Assembly (NCBI RefSeq): GCF_003324165.1
Contig: NW_025407853.1
Span: 124,001-188,000 of the forward strand
Direction of reading: 5' to 3'
Length of the DNA: 64,000 nucleotides
From: Naegleria lovaniensis
Taxonomy: Eukaryota > Heterolobosea > Eutetramitea > Acrasida > Naegleriidae
Shown: positions 1-10,481 of the stretch, piece after piece
How the letters are laid out: the number at the start of each line of letters is the position of its first letter
Numbering within the stretch: the stretch's first letter is position 1
The notes under the pieces: model-generated
The model's input: only the letters and a program-made list of their open reading frames with translations
Told to the model about the DNA's origin: nothing
Database searches by the model: none
Program-made: the position numbers and the translations under genes

Positions 1-598
1 CAGCAACTTTCTCTTCCTGTTGTTCATTAATAGGAGAGAAAACACCTGACACGACAATATTGGTCAAATTTTGAGATTGAAAACGTTGACACATTTCAAA
101 AACTTGTTCCTTATTAATCTCATACATTTCTCGTCCATCTACTTCATAACCTCCATCCAATTTGAAATAATCACCGAAAACAGATTGACGTAATGCATCT
201 GGAAATGAAGCACAAGGTGGTAAACATTCATTCGCTGTCGAAGTCAATCGGCAAATTCCAACTCTTTCCAAATCAGGAGAGAAGGACAAGATGGCATTGA
301 CAAAATGTGTGGTTCCAATAATCACACACATGATATTGGGTCCAATTGTAGAATCATTACTACTACTGCTGCTGGTAATAATATCCTCTGAATTCTGTTC
401 AATCCTATATTGTTCACACACCTTCTCAATGGCTGCCAAAATTCCTTTCGTAATATCACGAGTGGTTTGAGTTTTGAAAGAACATTCGACACGATTGTTG
501 CGTGTGTGATTGATGAGTGCACAATCGGTCGTGGTGGAACCTACATCAATTCCAATGATGAAAAGATCTTTTAATTGTGAAGTGTGGAGTTGAGACAT
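1..598 (-). CDS. Hydantoinase/oxoprolinase family protein, N-terminal part (runs off the window)
   Basis: The minus-strand frame is open from an ATG at 598 to the window edge, giving the first 199 residues of a longer protein. Residues about 13-27 read IGIDVGSTTTDCALI, the nucleotide-binding start typical of the hydantoinase A/5-oxoprolinase N-terminal domain (actin-like ATPase fold). Further on, VIIGTTHFVNAIL and an ERVGICRLT segment match the family's conserved blocks. Known members are ATP-dependent amidohydrolases that open cyclic amides such as hydantoin or 5-oxoproline; substrate cannot be read from this part. A serine run interrupts the domain near residue 65, as is common in this genome. 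The catalytic C-terminal part lies outside the window, so intactness is unknown. Family assignment is firm; the specific reaction is not. Confidence 0.85.
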   Translation of the reverse strand, partial: MSQLHTSQLKDLFIIGIDVGSTTTDCALINHTRNNRVECSFKTQTTRDITKGILAAIEKVCEQYRIEQNSEDIITSSSSSNDSTIGPNIMCVIIGTTHFVNAILSFSPDLERVGICRLTSTANECLPPCASFPDALRQSVFGDYFKLDGGYEVDGREMYEINKEQVFEMCQRFQSQNLTNIVVSGVFSPINEQQEEKVA

Positions 599-1631
599 TT
601 TTTCGATCAAATAAGAAACAGCCGTGTATGTGAACTGGAAGAAACGCTATCTAGGTGCGGCCATTCCTCATGTTTCTGACTCATGCTTTTATCTTTACAC
701 AAGTAAACAATTATTTTCAACACACATGTTTCCAAAGAAAACCTCGTTGCTTAATTTTCAAGCGTTAACCAGCCAGGTTTTATACATTCATTTCTACCTG
801 ATATCAACTCCTAAGATTCAGATTGAGGTATCCAATTCGCAACCACAACCCTTCTTTCACCTCAAACACTTACCATTGGTCGTTTCCTTATGTTATTTGA
901 ACTTGATTGCTTGTAAATAGGAAATATCCTCCTTCCGAAATTGGATCATTCCGCCAACAGTATTTTTTTACAACCCATTCGTAATTTGTAAATGCCAAGT
1001 TGAGTTCTCTCTCTCTACTACAAGCAGAACTGTTCAATATTCCAATTTGGAGAGAAATTCAATCTCCCAACAGAGTATTCTATACCACGAGCCTTTATCT
1101 CATTCCATGGCCTTTGATTTTTTTCTAGTGCGAGAGTTCCCGACAGCATCCAATCTCAGAACCTTTTAAAAAAAAAGAACACCTACAAATTTCGTATCAA
1201 ATCATCATCATCGGGTTGAGTCTACGCAATTCAACCAACCAACAACCAGCAACAAGTACAGATATTGATTATCGTAGAAGTATATTTTCAAACGCTTGAA
1301 ATTCTGAATTGATCCAGCAGCTCTGATTTTCAAAATCTCAAATATCATCATCATCTTGTTCCAACGGTGTTATTTTGTTGTATCATCATCAAGAACGATA
1401 GGCTTTTTTGAATGAGTAGAAGTAACTCTCAATCATTATTATTTTGAATTTATTGCTTCTACAAACCCGATACCACACACATTCATCCCTATTGACCTAC
1501 ACAATCACATCATCAGTGCAGCTGTCATCCATCAACACAATTGTGTATACATTCCTTCAACACTCGATTTTTACAACATTTATAACCTTTTACACACAAT
1601 AATTTTCACTGCTCGTAACATCATCATCATC
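599..1631. other. Intergenic region upstream of the G-alpha gene
   Basis: This is the shared 5' flank of the divergent hydantoinase (minus) and G-alpha (plus) genes. It is AT-rich with scattered ATC/CAT trinucleotide runs, including one directly before the G-alpha ATG. A 98-codon open frame at 624-920 starts with GTG and has no recognisable protein character. I see no RNA gene or repeat here. Confidence 0.6.
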
Positions 1632-3285
1632 ATGGGCTGTTTTGGAAACAAAGATAAATCAAACTCTTCTCAAGATGAAGAAGAAATATTAGACTCTAAA
1701 AAGATTCTGCTGTTGGGTGCTGGTGACTCTGGAAAGAGTAAGTAGTTGTCATAATCAAATTCGGTGAGTGTTCACACATGAAAATGCGAGCGGGGCCGTC
1801 ACCGCCGTGTTGTGTTATCTACTCGGATACCCGTTAATGAATTTCGACGTCTGCTGATAACATTTTTGGAAACTTTTGACATTACGTGTGCAACTCGATT
1901 TCGTGTTATGTCTCATGTGAAATTTATTTAGGTACAATATTCAAACAACTTCAAAGAATTTACAACAATGGCTTTCCTGTCGAGGAGAGAGTTTTGAAAA
2001 AGAATGTCATTTATGAAAATGTGCTAAGAAATATGATGAGTTTGATAAAAGCGACACATACATTCCAGATACCGATAGAACATGAAGATAATAGAGAAAG
2101 GTAAGTGTATAGTGACATTGCCAAGTTTATTTTTTTGTTTCGAAACGAACGGGAATGTATTGCATTTGACTGTTGCACACACTACAACTGAATATTTACA
2201 ACATTTTCAAAACAAATCTCGAACGAAAACCAATGACAACAACTTGGATTGTACACTTTCATCATGGTCAATTTCGTCTCTTCATATATTCATGATGACA
2301 AATGTAATACATACTACAATGAATTTTTAAATTTTCTTGCAAATCAGAGCGGGCAAGATTGACCAACTCTCATCCAAAGTATTACTCTCCATTGAACGTG
2401 TGTGGAGCTCGGAACTTGGTTTGGAAATTAAAAAACTGTGGGAAGATCCAGGTGTGCAACGAACTTTTCAAAAACGAAGTGCATTTCAAATTGAAGATTC
2501 TGCTCAATACTACTTTGATAACTTGGAACGAATTTGCGAGGAAAATTATATACCTACAGAGGAGGATATTGTGAGAGCCAGAATGAAAACAACCGGTCTC
2601 ATTGAACAAAAATTCGTATCTCACAACACAGAGTTCGTCATGATCGATGTTGGTGGTCAGAGAAATGGTATGTTCAATCATTAGAGGTATTCAAATTGAA
2701 AATGTATTCTTACATTTTTGATCATTGATATTTTGTTAATTTTGGATAACATGTTGGTGAATGAATGAATCATATTTAACATGGTCGGAATCGATTGTCA
2801 CAAATATTTCACTTTTAACAGAACGTAAGAAATGGATACATCATTTTGAAGGAGTAGATGTTGTCTTATTTGTGACCAGTATGAGTGAATTTGATCAAAA
2901 GTGCTATGAAGATGACCAAACTAATCGTATGAAAGAATCTCTGCAATTATTCGAGGACCACATCAACTCGAGATGGTTCACGAATGCTCAGGTTTACTTA
3001 CTTTTCAACAAGTATGACCTTTTCGAACAAAAAATCAATGCGGGAGTGAAATTGCAAGATACTTTTGAAACCTATACTGGCGAAAAGGATCCCAATGTTG
3101 CCAGGGATTTTATAATCAACCTTTTTACATCTAAAGATATCAATTCGAAATTGGTGAACGTGAGTTGTGTGACGGCCTTAGATCTTGGCGAACTCGGAAA
3201 ACAAATAGAAGCCATGATTCAAACCATTATTTCAAGGTCCAAGCAACAGCAAGAACATCAAAATAATCAATCCAACCAACATTAA
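1632..3285 (+). CDS. Heterotrimeric G protein alpha subunit (four exons)
   Basis: Exons join(1632..1737,1932..2100,2348..2667,2822..3285) splice in frame with GTAAGT/GTATGT donors and AG acceptors to a 352-residue protein, the usual G-alpha length. It starts MGCFGNK, so Gly2 myristoylation and Cys3 palmitoylation are expected, placing it on membranes. All G motifs are present: P-loop GAGDSGKST split by intron 1 (Asp replaces the usual Glu), switch I RMKTTG with the catalytic Arg, switch II DVGGQRNE with the catalytic Gln, guanine-specificity NKYD, and a divergent SCVTALD in place of TCAT. G-alpha couples receptors to effectors by a GTP cycle. The C terminus is unusual: the receptor-contacting helix ends in a Gln/Asn/His-rich tail with no pertussis-toxin cysteine. 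The stop lies 29 bp from the convergent formin stop. Confidence 0.95.
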
Positions 3286-3314
3286 AATAAATTATTCTCA
3301 TTTCCTTCGAATTT

Positions 3315-6300
3315 TTACACGTTGGAATCAGCAACAACAATGGATCCTTCACTTTCGTTGGGAGTTGAAGAGGTGCTTGATGTGCTCGTGGTCTGCCCCA
3401 TGCCATCTACTTGCAACTCAGCAAACGAAGAAAAACTCTTCGATTTAAGGCTGTGTTTTCTTCGATTGCGATAATTTCGAATGATGGTGTCATTGTGATG
3501 GTTCAGTGTTGGAGAGCTCGGTGTTGGGCTTGCTGGAGACTCCACTTTCATTTCAGAAATGGATTGTACTCTCATCATGACCGAGCCTCTACGGGAAGGT
3601 GTCGATGGTTGCATATTTTTCTTTTCTTCCTTTTCAATGTCTTCTTTCGCTTTCTTGAATTGAACAATAAAATCTCGAATAATGACCAATAATTGATCGC
3701 TATTACTGCTTCCATTGCTGCCTCCATTACTCGCTTGAGCAGAAGCTTCATCATAATTGAAATGGAAAAAATCACAGGCCATTGTAAAGCTATTCTGGAG
3801 CTTGTCAAAGGCTTTTTGTACTTGTGACACCGATTCCTCACATTGGGTCATGAATGTTAAAAAATTTCGACATAAAACATCATCATGTTCTGTTTTTGTT
3901 TCTTCGTTAGCTAGAACGAGTGGTTGTTTCTCAATGAAATAATTTTTCACAGTATGGAGTTCTTTCAAATCGAGTTGTATCGTTTCCAAGCTCATGTTCA
4001 CAATATCTGGATTACAAACACAATTCTCAAGATCTGTTTCAAAATTATAGAGTCCATTACTATCTTTCTTTAAGGTTTCAGCGAGAAAGTGAATTAAGGT
4101 GTAAGTTTTTGAATTATGCTGAGATTTGGTATCGCTCAATTTTGGAAGAATATTCAAATGAAATCCTTGAGCATCTTCAAGTTTGGTTTTTCCTCGATTC
4201 ATGTAATTTCCTAGAAATAAGAGAATGTGAAGAACCTTCACAAATGCTTTTGAGTTTTGTAACTGTTCGTAAGCATTATATTTCGCCTCAATGGTTGAGA
4301 GGAGAGTGCTTGTGTCAAATGACTTGATGTATTGCATGAGTTGAATTTTGATTGGTAGATGTTTCACTTGTGACAAATGCCATGTCCATATAAGCGCAGG
4401 TTTCAATTTTTGAATATTCTGTTCAACAAGAGTAATCTTTTTTCGCATCTCTTCAATGGCCGGCACAAATTGAGAAATGGCCTTAATTTGCTCTATTGAT
4501 AGTGGCTGAGTATCGAGATGATTGATGTTTTGCATAATAGAGGTCACGTCGCTATGTTTGAACAGGCCGCTGATTAGAATTTCTAAATTTCTAGATAGGG
4601 ATGAGTCAATAATAGTATCTAATTCATTGCTGATGATTTTCTTAGAGCCAATTCCTCCTCGAGTTGGTGAGTCCTTGGAAGCTGAGAAGATTGACTCTAA
4701 TTTTTGTAAATGATCCATAGAAATGACATCGACTTTTTCTTCCACATTCCAAACAGATCGACTTCTCGTCTTGGTAACTGTGACAGGTTTCCAATGAATA
4801 TTTTTGGTTTTTGAGACTTCTTTTTTTGTTTTTCTTGTTGGAATCACTCGAACATTGGGAGGAAGAGGAATTGTTCCAGGAGGAGGTGGAGGTACGATTC
4901 CATTCGCTTCAGGGAACATGGGAGGAGGTGGGGGAATGGGAGAAAACATAGGAGGAGGTGGTGGAATATTTCCTGACGTTTCAATCTCTGCAGGATCTCG
5001 CACATCGTCGTCGCTGACAAGAGGAAATGAATATTCTGTCAGCTGTTTCAATGGATATTCGGTTCCATCGAAATAGAATAATTTTGCAGAGTTGGAGAAT
5101 AAATTCAGCATGGTTTGGCTATACATTGGATCGTTCTCAATGGGATTCTCTAATAGAGTCAATGCATGTAATGATTCAAAATAATTTAAGAAATAGACAT
5201 CTTCAAATTGAGCAATACTGTTTGCATGAAGATAGAGTTGCTTGAGGCTATTCTTTCCGCAAGCTCGTAAAATTCCTCTAATACCGGTCAAGTAGTTATG
5301 TGAAACATCTAAAATTTCCAGGTTGGGAAGTTTCACTCTTGAAAAACTATCAAGAGTTTCTAATAAATTAAAACTTAAATCTAAAATTACTAAATTTGAA
5401 GTAACTATACATGATGGAGTATGTACACATGATAGGTAGTTGTGAGACATGTGATATTCTCGAATATTCGGAATGCAGTCACTGAAAGAGAAAATGTCAT
5501 TCAATTTGGTTTTTCGCATCCTCAACTTTGAAAGTTGTTTCCATATTCTATTGGGTTTAAACAAACAATTCAAGCTAGCAATTTCACACTTTTCAATATA
5601 TATAGATTTCACTTGATTCAGCACATATTCACCCAAGCTTTGATCGTCCTCTAATTTTTGAAGTAGTTCGTGACAATCAATAAATCGCAAATTCGAAAAA
5701 GTGGTATTTTTTGGATCCAGAATGGTGTCAAATGTTTCAATGTTCACATTTCTATTAAACGTTATTCCTCGTAAATTGTTTGGTGGATTAATAATGGAGG
5801 AAAGTATGAATTGACAAGTTGTTGATTTTCCCGTGAAAATTATTTGGTTTAAAGCTCCAAAATATCGAAGATTAACAACCACACCTTGGCTCCTGGTATC
5901 TTCTTTTTCGTTTCTCAACTTTTTAAAAAACACCTCAATTTCTGTCACTACTGTTCTAAATTTTTGAATCAAAATATCCATATCCGAATTTGTGACATGA
6001 TGTGAATCAGAGCTATTTACAATTTTATCCAATACCCATTGAAACAAGTTTTTTGCCTTGCTTACAGAGTCTCCATCTCGATTCTTTTGTTGATGAAATT
6101 GTTCAAATTTCTCAAACAATCGTTGCATATGATAGGTAGAAAGCGAAATTTTTGCAAGTTTTTCTCGACTTTGATTGGGCTCATCGGGTTTCAAATGTAA
6201 ATCTTCCGATGAATGAACTTCTTGCAAGAATAAAGACAACATTTTGATAATTCTATCCACTGAAGATGATGAAGTACTTGTAAGAGATAAGGAAGGAGGT

Positions 6301-6752
6301 GAAGAGGACAACAATGCACCATTATTTGGCGGTGACACAGAAATGGTAGTGGAAGAAATGGTACTTCGGGAACGAGGCGAAGAAGAAGAGGAAGACCCAC
6401 TGAGAGGATTCAATCCAGGTGAAGACACATTGGCAGCAGCTGCAGTGGTTATGGAGAGGAAGGAATTGGTGGTTGAGATGGCAGTTACACTTGAATCTGT
6501 ATCTTCCTCTTCGGAATCTACAAGACGATGAGGAAGAACAGAGTCATTCAGAAGAGAGGTACCTAACGTGTCGGTTAGAGAGTTAGAGGAGGCTATGATG
6601 ATAGGATTGTAATCATCATTCATAAGAGGTAATAATGGTTGTTGTTGTTGATGGCAAAGATGATCCTGAGAGGATTCAATTTGAGCTTCCACAACAACCA
6701 TTCGTCCGTCCGTCGATGGTAGTTTGGCTGATGTTGCAGGCTCATGGTGCAT
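3315..6752 (-). CDS. Formin with a leucine-rich-repeat region (FH1-FH2 actin nucleator)
   Basis: This is a single open frame of 1,145 residues. In order it has: a low-complexity Ser/Thr N-terminus (to about 165); a helical region (165-285); a leucine-rich-repeat region (about 295-570), with units such as NLVILDLSFNLLETLDSF; a short FH1 proline region (596-633) holding PPPPPM and PPPPPG tracts; and an FH2 domain from about 650 to 1045. FH2 hallmarks are NIHWKPV at its start and the core motif GNYMNRGKTKLEDAQGFHL. FH2 dimers nucleate and processively elongate unbranched actin filaments, and FH1 feeds profilin-actin. No clear GBD/FH3 regulatory domain is visible; the LRR region sits in its place. 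The C-terminal tail is basic and Ser-rich (RRKHSLKSKSFSSF) and could act as an autoregulatory segment, which is inference. Formin assignment is secure. Confidence 0.95.
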   Translation of the reverse strand: MHHEPATSAKLPSTDGRMVVVEAQIESSQDHLCHQQQQPLLPLMNDDYNPIIIASSNSLTDTLGTSLLNDSVLPHRLVDSEEEDTDSSVTAISTTNSFLSITTAAAANVSSPGLNPLSGSSSSSSPRSRSTISSTTISVSPPNNGALLSSSPPSLSLTSTSSSSVDRIIKMLSLFLQEVHSSEDLHLKPDEPNQSREKLAKISLSTYHMQRLFEKFEQFHQQKNRDGDSVSKAKNLFQWVLDKIVNSSDSHHVTNSDMDILIQKFRTVVTEIEVFFKKLRNEKEDTRSQGVVVNLRYFGALNQIIFTGKSTTCQFILSSIINPPNNLRGITFNRNVNIETFDTILDPKNTTFSNLRFIDCHELLQKLEDDQSLGEYVLNQVKSIYIEKCEIASLNCLFKPNRIWKQLSKLRMRKTKLNDIFSFSDCIPNIREYHMSHNYLSCVHTPSCIVTSNLVILDLSFNLLETLDSFSRVKLPNLEILDVSHNYLTGIRGILRACGKNSLKQLYLHANSIAQFEDVYFLNYFESLHALTLLENPIENDPMYSQTMLNLFSNSAKLFYFDGTEYPLKQLTEYSFPLVSDDDVRDPAEIETSGNIPPPPPMFSPIPPPPPMFPEANGIVPPPPPGTIPLPPNVRVIPTRKTKKEVSKTKNIHWKPVTVTKTRSRSVWNVEEKVDVISMDHLQKLESIFSASKDSPTRGGIGSKKIISNELDTIIDSSLSRNLEILISGLFKHSDVTSIMQNINHLDTQPLSIEQIKAISQFVPAIEEMRKKITLVEQNIQKLKPALIWTWHLSQVKHLPIKIQLMQYIKSFDTSTLLSTIEAKYNAYEQLQNSKAFVKVLHILLFLGNYMNRGKTKLEDAQGFHLNILPKLSDTKSQHNSKTYTLIHFLAETLKKDSNGLYNFETDLENCVCNPDIVNMSLETIQLDLKELHTVKNYFIEKQPLVLANEETKTEHDDVLCRNFLTFMTQCEESVSQVQKAFDKLQNSFTMACDFFHFNYDEASAQASNGGSNGSSNSDQLLVIIRDFIVQFKKAKEDIEKEEKKNMQPSTPSRRGSVMMRVQSISEMKVESPASPTPSSPTLNHHNDTIIRNYRNRRKHSLKSKSFSSFAELQVDGMGQTTSTSSTSSTPNESEGSIVVADSNV

Positions 6753-6800
6753 GCTTTTTTTCTTGCTGATGATTACAATCCTCGAAAATTGTAATAATAA

Positions 6801-7061
6801 TCAACAAAAAAGTTTCAGTGTTTCTCTACAGTAAAAAGTTCTCTCATGTTCTCGATTGCGAAAATTCCCGGTATTGTACCTCAAAGCAATATTGTGATCG
6901 TTTTTGATAAAAGCCCGTAAACAAAGATCGCCTGCTTTGGAATTGGTCGTGACGATCATGTAAACCAAAGTGGTGTCATTGGTTGCATTCTGTGTTGCTT
7001 GCATCCATGACAAATGCCAATTTTGACTTCCAACTTTTCCAGTTGAAATTCTTCTCAGCAT
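6801..7061 (-). CDS. Possible small protein of 86 residues, unrecognised
   Basis: An ATG at 7061 opens an 86-residue frame that ends 48 bp upstream of the formin start on the same strand. The product has mixed polar and hydrophobic segments (DTTLVYMIVTTNSKAGDLC, then RAFIKNDHNIALRYN) that look like alternating strands rather than a random translation, but I recognise no family. It could be a small gene, a first exon of something longer, or a chance ORF in the formin leader. Treat as hypothetical. Confidence 0.3.
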   Translation of the reverse strand: MLRRISTGKVGSQNWHLSWMQATQNATNDTTLVYMIVTTNSKAGDLCLRAFIKNDHNIALRYNTGNFRNREHERTFYCRETLKLFC

Positions 7062-7213
7062 GATCACTTAATGGTTGGAACTTTTAATCTGAGCTGGGTG
7101 CAGATCAAATGTCCTGTAAAACGCGTGTGTGATCACTGATCACTTTTGACACCATTGCGATCTCATCACTCTGTTAATAATAAAATTCATCCAACTTTAA
7201 AAACACACACAAG

Positions 7214-7843
7214 ATGACCATTAAGAACCATTCTCACAAATGTCTTTCCATTGAAGAGTACATCCACAAGGTGGACAGACAACAACTGAATCAAAACCAA
7301 GACTCTGTTCAAGTCATTGACGTGCGTTCTCAACACGATTTTGAACAAGCACGCTTCATTTTGAAAAATAGCATCAATTTACCGTATTCCACATTGGAAA
7401 CAAATTTAAAGTTGTTGGATCCCCACAAACAAGTAGTTGTTGTGTGTCAACATGGTTGTGAAAACTCGGCTTCGGCTCATGCTTGTTCCATTCTTTCGAA
7501 ACATGGGATTCAATGCCAATGTATTGAGGGAGGTTTCAATGAAATTAACAAACGTCTTTCTACTAGTAACAATTCGAACATGGATAACACCTTGCTTCCG
7601 TTCGTTCTCGAAAATAGACGTAACTCTAAAATATGGACACTTGAAAGACAAGCTCGATTCAGCTCTGGTTTCCTCACTCTCTGTGGACTGTTAGGGTATT
7701 TCCTGAGTAAGAAGAGGGTGTTTCTATTGGGAAGTGGCTCATTAGCTGTTGGAGGTACCTATTCAGCCATAACCGATAGTTGTGGTTTGGCGAAAGTGTT
7801 GAGAAAGATGCCATGGAACAAGACAAACTTTCGATGGTTGTAA
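7214..7843 (+). CDS. Rhodanese-domain membrane protein (rhodanese + DUF2892, YgaP-like)
   Basis: This is a 209-residue single-exon protein. Residues about 10-110 form a rhodanese domain: VQVIDVRSQHDFEQA, INLPYSTLE, then the active-site loop VVVVCQHGCENSAS, with the catalytic Cys at C-Q-H-G. Rhodaneses carry a persulfide on this Cys and move sulfane sulfur. The usual Arg late in the loop is absent (ENS), so acceptor preference may differ. Residues about 140-209 match DUF2892, a two-helix membrane hairpin: RQARFSSGFLTLCGLLGYF, then a second hydrophobic helix and the hallmark end DSCGLAKVLRKMPWN. This arrangement is that of bacterial YgaP-type proteins, which suggests bacterial ancestry or organellar origin; that is inference. 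The coding style matches neighbouring genes. Confidence 0.85.
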   Translation: MTIKNHSHKCLSIEEYIHKVDRQQLNQNQDSVQVIDVRSQHDFEQARFILKNSINLPYSTLETNLKLLDPHKQVVVVCQHGCENSASAHACSILSKHGIQCQCIEGGFNEINKRLSTSNNSNMDNTLLPFVLENRRNSKIWTLERQARFSSGFLTLCGLLGYFLSKKRVFLLGSGSLAVGGTYSAITDSCGLAKVLRKMPWNKTNFRWL

Positions 7844-8040
7844 ATCATTCTTTGAGAGATGGAACCAAAAGCAAATGTGGTAATGCAAACCAACCTGTAA
7901 GCTCACAGGATGAGAATGGAAAGATAGATCGGAAAAAAGAAAGGATCATCCTTGCAAGGTTCTAAGGTTCCTTAGAGTAATCATCCAACGTTGTAGCTAT
8001 TTTATTTACATTATCATTTGAATGTGACTTGTCTACAAAC

Positions 8041-10080
8041 TTAATGGTCAAGAGTTTTCACTTTGAGCTTCCATCGTTTCAATAAATTCTGGCTAATCAC
8101 ATCCATACCCTCTGTGTTCGAAGTGAGTGAGGAAGTTGACTCGGTCGATGCTACGTGTTTAAATTGGGAAGGTACATTCTCACTTTTTTGAACTCGTGTT
8201 ATGAGAGCGGCAAGCAGATTTTGGGCAAACTGAGAATCTTTCTTTTCAACTTTTTCCAATTCTTCTACAATGGTCGACAATGATCCTGCTGCTTGTTGTG
8301 ATTTTGCTTCTTTAAATGACGGAATAATAATGTCTTCCATTATGGAGCTGGAGCTCACAGAAGAGTTGTTGTCTTTCATTAATTCAGACATGATTGTAGG
8401 TAATGCTCCTCCGCCTTTTCGAATTGAATCCATTGAGGGTTGTGACTTGTCTTTTCGTTGAACGATGGTATGGGTAAGCGGAGAGGATGATTCATCGTCA
8501 CTTCTCAAATCGATAGAATCCTGTGAAGCGTTCCGTCGTTTTTCAGATGGGTATGCATTGCTAGAAATTGTACTCACAGATGACACTGAGTTGACAGTAT
8601 CATTCTTTTGGTCTGATGATGATTTTCGAGTTGGCTTGGTTGGAGGGGTCGAAAGTGGAGTGTTAGTAGGTGTGACATTTGTCGTAGTAGAACTGGTATT
8701 GTTTGCCAAAGAAGATGGTGGCCATTTAACTTTTGAAACTTCTCGAACCGTATTCGTTCCATCCGATCCAAATTCCCAAAATCCTTTACCTTGTCGTGTG
8801 ACATATTTTTGTTTTTCACTACTACTCGTGTCATCATCTGATAATTCATCCAAGGAGCTGTCATCATCGTCTGAGTCTGATGAAGCACCACCACCTCGGC
8901 CCTTCTTTAGTTTTTTGTTGTTGTCCCATGCAGCTTTTCTCTGTATGAGATCGACGAGAATGGTATTCTTTTTAGCTGTTCTGATAAATTTATGTTTGAG
9001 TAAATCACTTGCTGATAATCGATCTTGTGGATTTTTCTGCAAGCACAACATGACAAATTCCTTAAATGCCTTAGAGAATTTGCTTTCTTCGAGAGTGGGT
9101 GGTTCATTCTTTTGAATCAGAAAAAAGGCAGTATTGATGGGTACATGAGCATAGGGAGGTTCTCCTTTTGCCATTTCAATGGCAGTGATTCCGAGTGACC
9201 AAATGTCTGCTTTTTGATCAGCTCCTTCATGTTTAATTACTTCTGGAGCCATCCAAAATGGAGTTCTTTTGAAAAGATGAATTTCAAACATGTGAATTTC
9301 AAAAAGTGACACTTACCCTACAAAGCTGTATCGCTTTTGAATGGTTTCATCCATGGTTCCACTTGTAGACAACACTCCAACCACACCTGTATGTAGAATG
9401 AAACACAATAGTGTATGGAATATTGATATGGATGAGGAAATGAAAATAAACATATATTCCAAATAAATCGTTATAATATCGTAACGATGAATAATTCCTT
9501 GTTAGAAATAACATACCAAAATCTGCTAGTTTGACCTCCCCATTCTCGCCTATCAGAATATTTGCTGCTTTCTATTAATGCGTCAAAAATTAATTAATAA
9601 TAAATTGAGCTCTTCTTGCACTTACCAAATCACGATGAATTTTATGTTCTGCATGTAAATATTCCAGAGCTTTTAAAGTTTCTCTCAAAATTACTGCAAT
9701 ATATTGCTCATCGAGAGGACCAGGTTTAATCAAATCAGCAACACTTCCTCCTGCAAGCAACTCCATGACTATCCACAATTTTTGTCGAACGACATAACTA
9801 CCATATATTTTGACAATATTTTCGGAATCCATAGTCTTTACAACATGAATTTCTCTTTGAATATCCTCAATATCCTCTTCGGAATTTTCCAAATCTACAA
9901 TTTTGATAGCCACAGGTTGTTTTGTTCGTTTATCAATTCCTTTCCTGTATGATGACAATGTACATGAATAGTCAACCGTAAAGTCAACTATGAGTTCCGA
10001 GTTATAAAGATCACATACCATACTTCTGCGAAACCACCCGAGGCAATCCACTTCACTTTTTCATAGGGACATTCCTCCAT
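8041..10080 (-). CDS. STE20/GCK-III-type protein kinase (MST3/severin-kinase-like; five exons)
   Basis: Exons complement(join(8041..9265,9317..9386,9517..9571,9626..9944,10019..10080)) join in frame to 576 residues. The kinase domain fills about residues 8-260: VAIK lysine, HRDLKAANIL, ADFGVVG, then [12 protein letters not shown] with [36 protein letters not shown] just after the domain is the pattern of the GCK-III group (MST3/MST4/YSK1, Dictyostelium severin kinase), which acts in STRIPAK, cell shape and actin control. The Gly-rich loop is atypical (IASGGFAEV), with Ala at the first and third glycine positions. The C-terminal half is acidic/Ser-rich (SDSDDDDSS) and then low complexity, without an obvious SARAH domain. 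All five exons are needed for a complete catalytic core, which supports the model. Confidence 0.92.
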
Positions 10081-10481
10081 TTTTGATGGCTCTTTTTAAA
10101 CGTGAAAGGCTCAACAAATAAAATCCTAATATTAAAATTTCTGCCTGATGATGAGAAGAAACGTTGGCGATCACAATTTTTACAATCTCACCAACGAAAT
10201 AAACGAACGGAGCTTGAGTAGTTGTTGCAGATTCAAACGTATCGGACTCACTAAACGGACACTGGTGTTATTTTAGAGGGAGAAAATGCGTGTATGAACC
10301 GGTGTTCAATTTTTTTATTCTGCATTGTTCGGATCAAGAATCATAGGACTACACACGTGGAAAACTGATTTTCTTTACAACATTTTTATTTGAGTTGAAA
10401 GTAGAATGGAATACCAAGCATAGCTTGTTGTTTTTCAAAGAAATAAAACAGAATGAACACAAAAGCATGGTTTGAAATCGT
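10081..10481. other. Intergenic region between the kinase start and PMP3
   Basis: This 401-bp AT-rich stretch holds the 5' flank of the kinase gene and the 3' flank of the PMP3-type gene, both on the minus strand. I see no ORF, repeat or RNA gene in it. Confidence 0.55.

Noticed and set aside
624-920. 98-codon plus-strand ORF upstream of G-alpha
   Set aside because: It starts with GTG, has random-like composition and lies in the 5' flank of two divergent genes.
4804-5076. Gly-rich plus-strand ORF
   Set aside because: It is the antisense of the formin FH1 proline codons (CCN read as GGN), not a gene.
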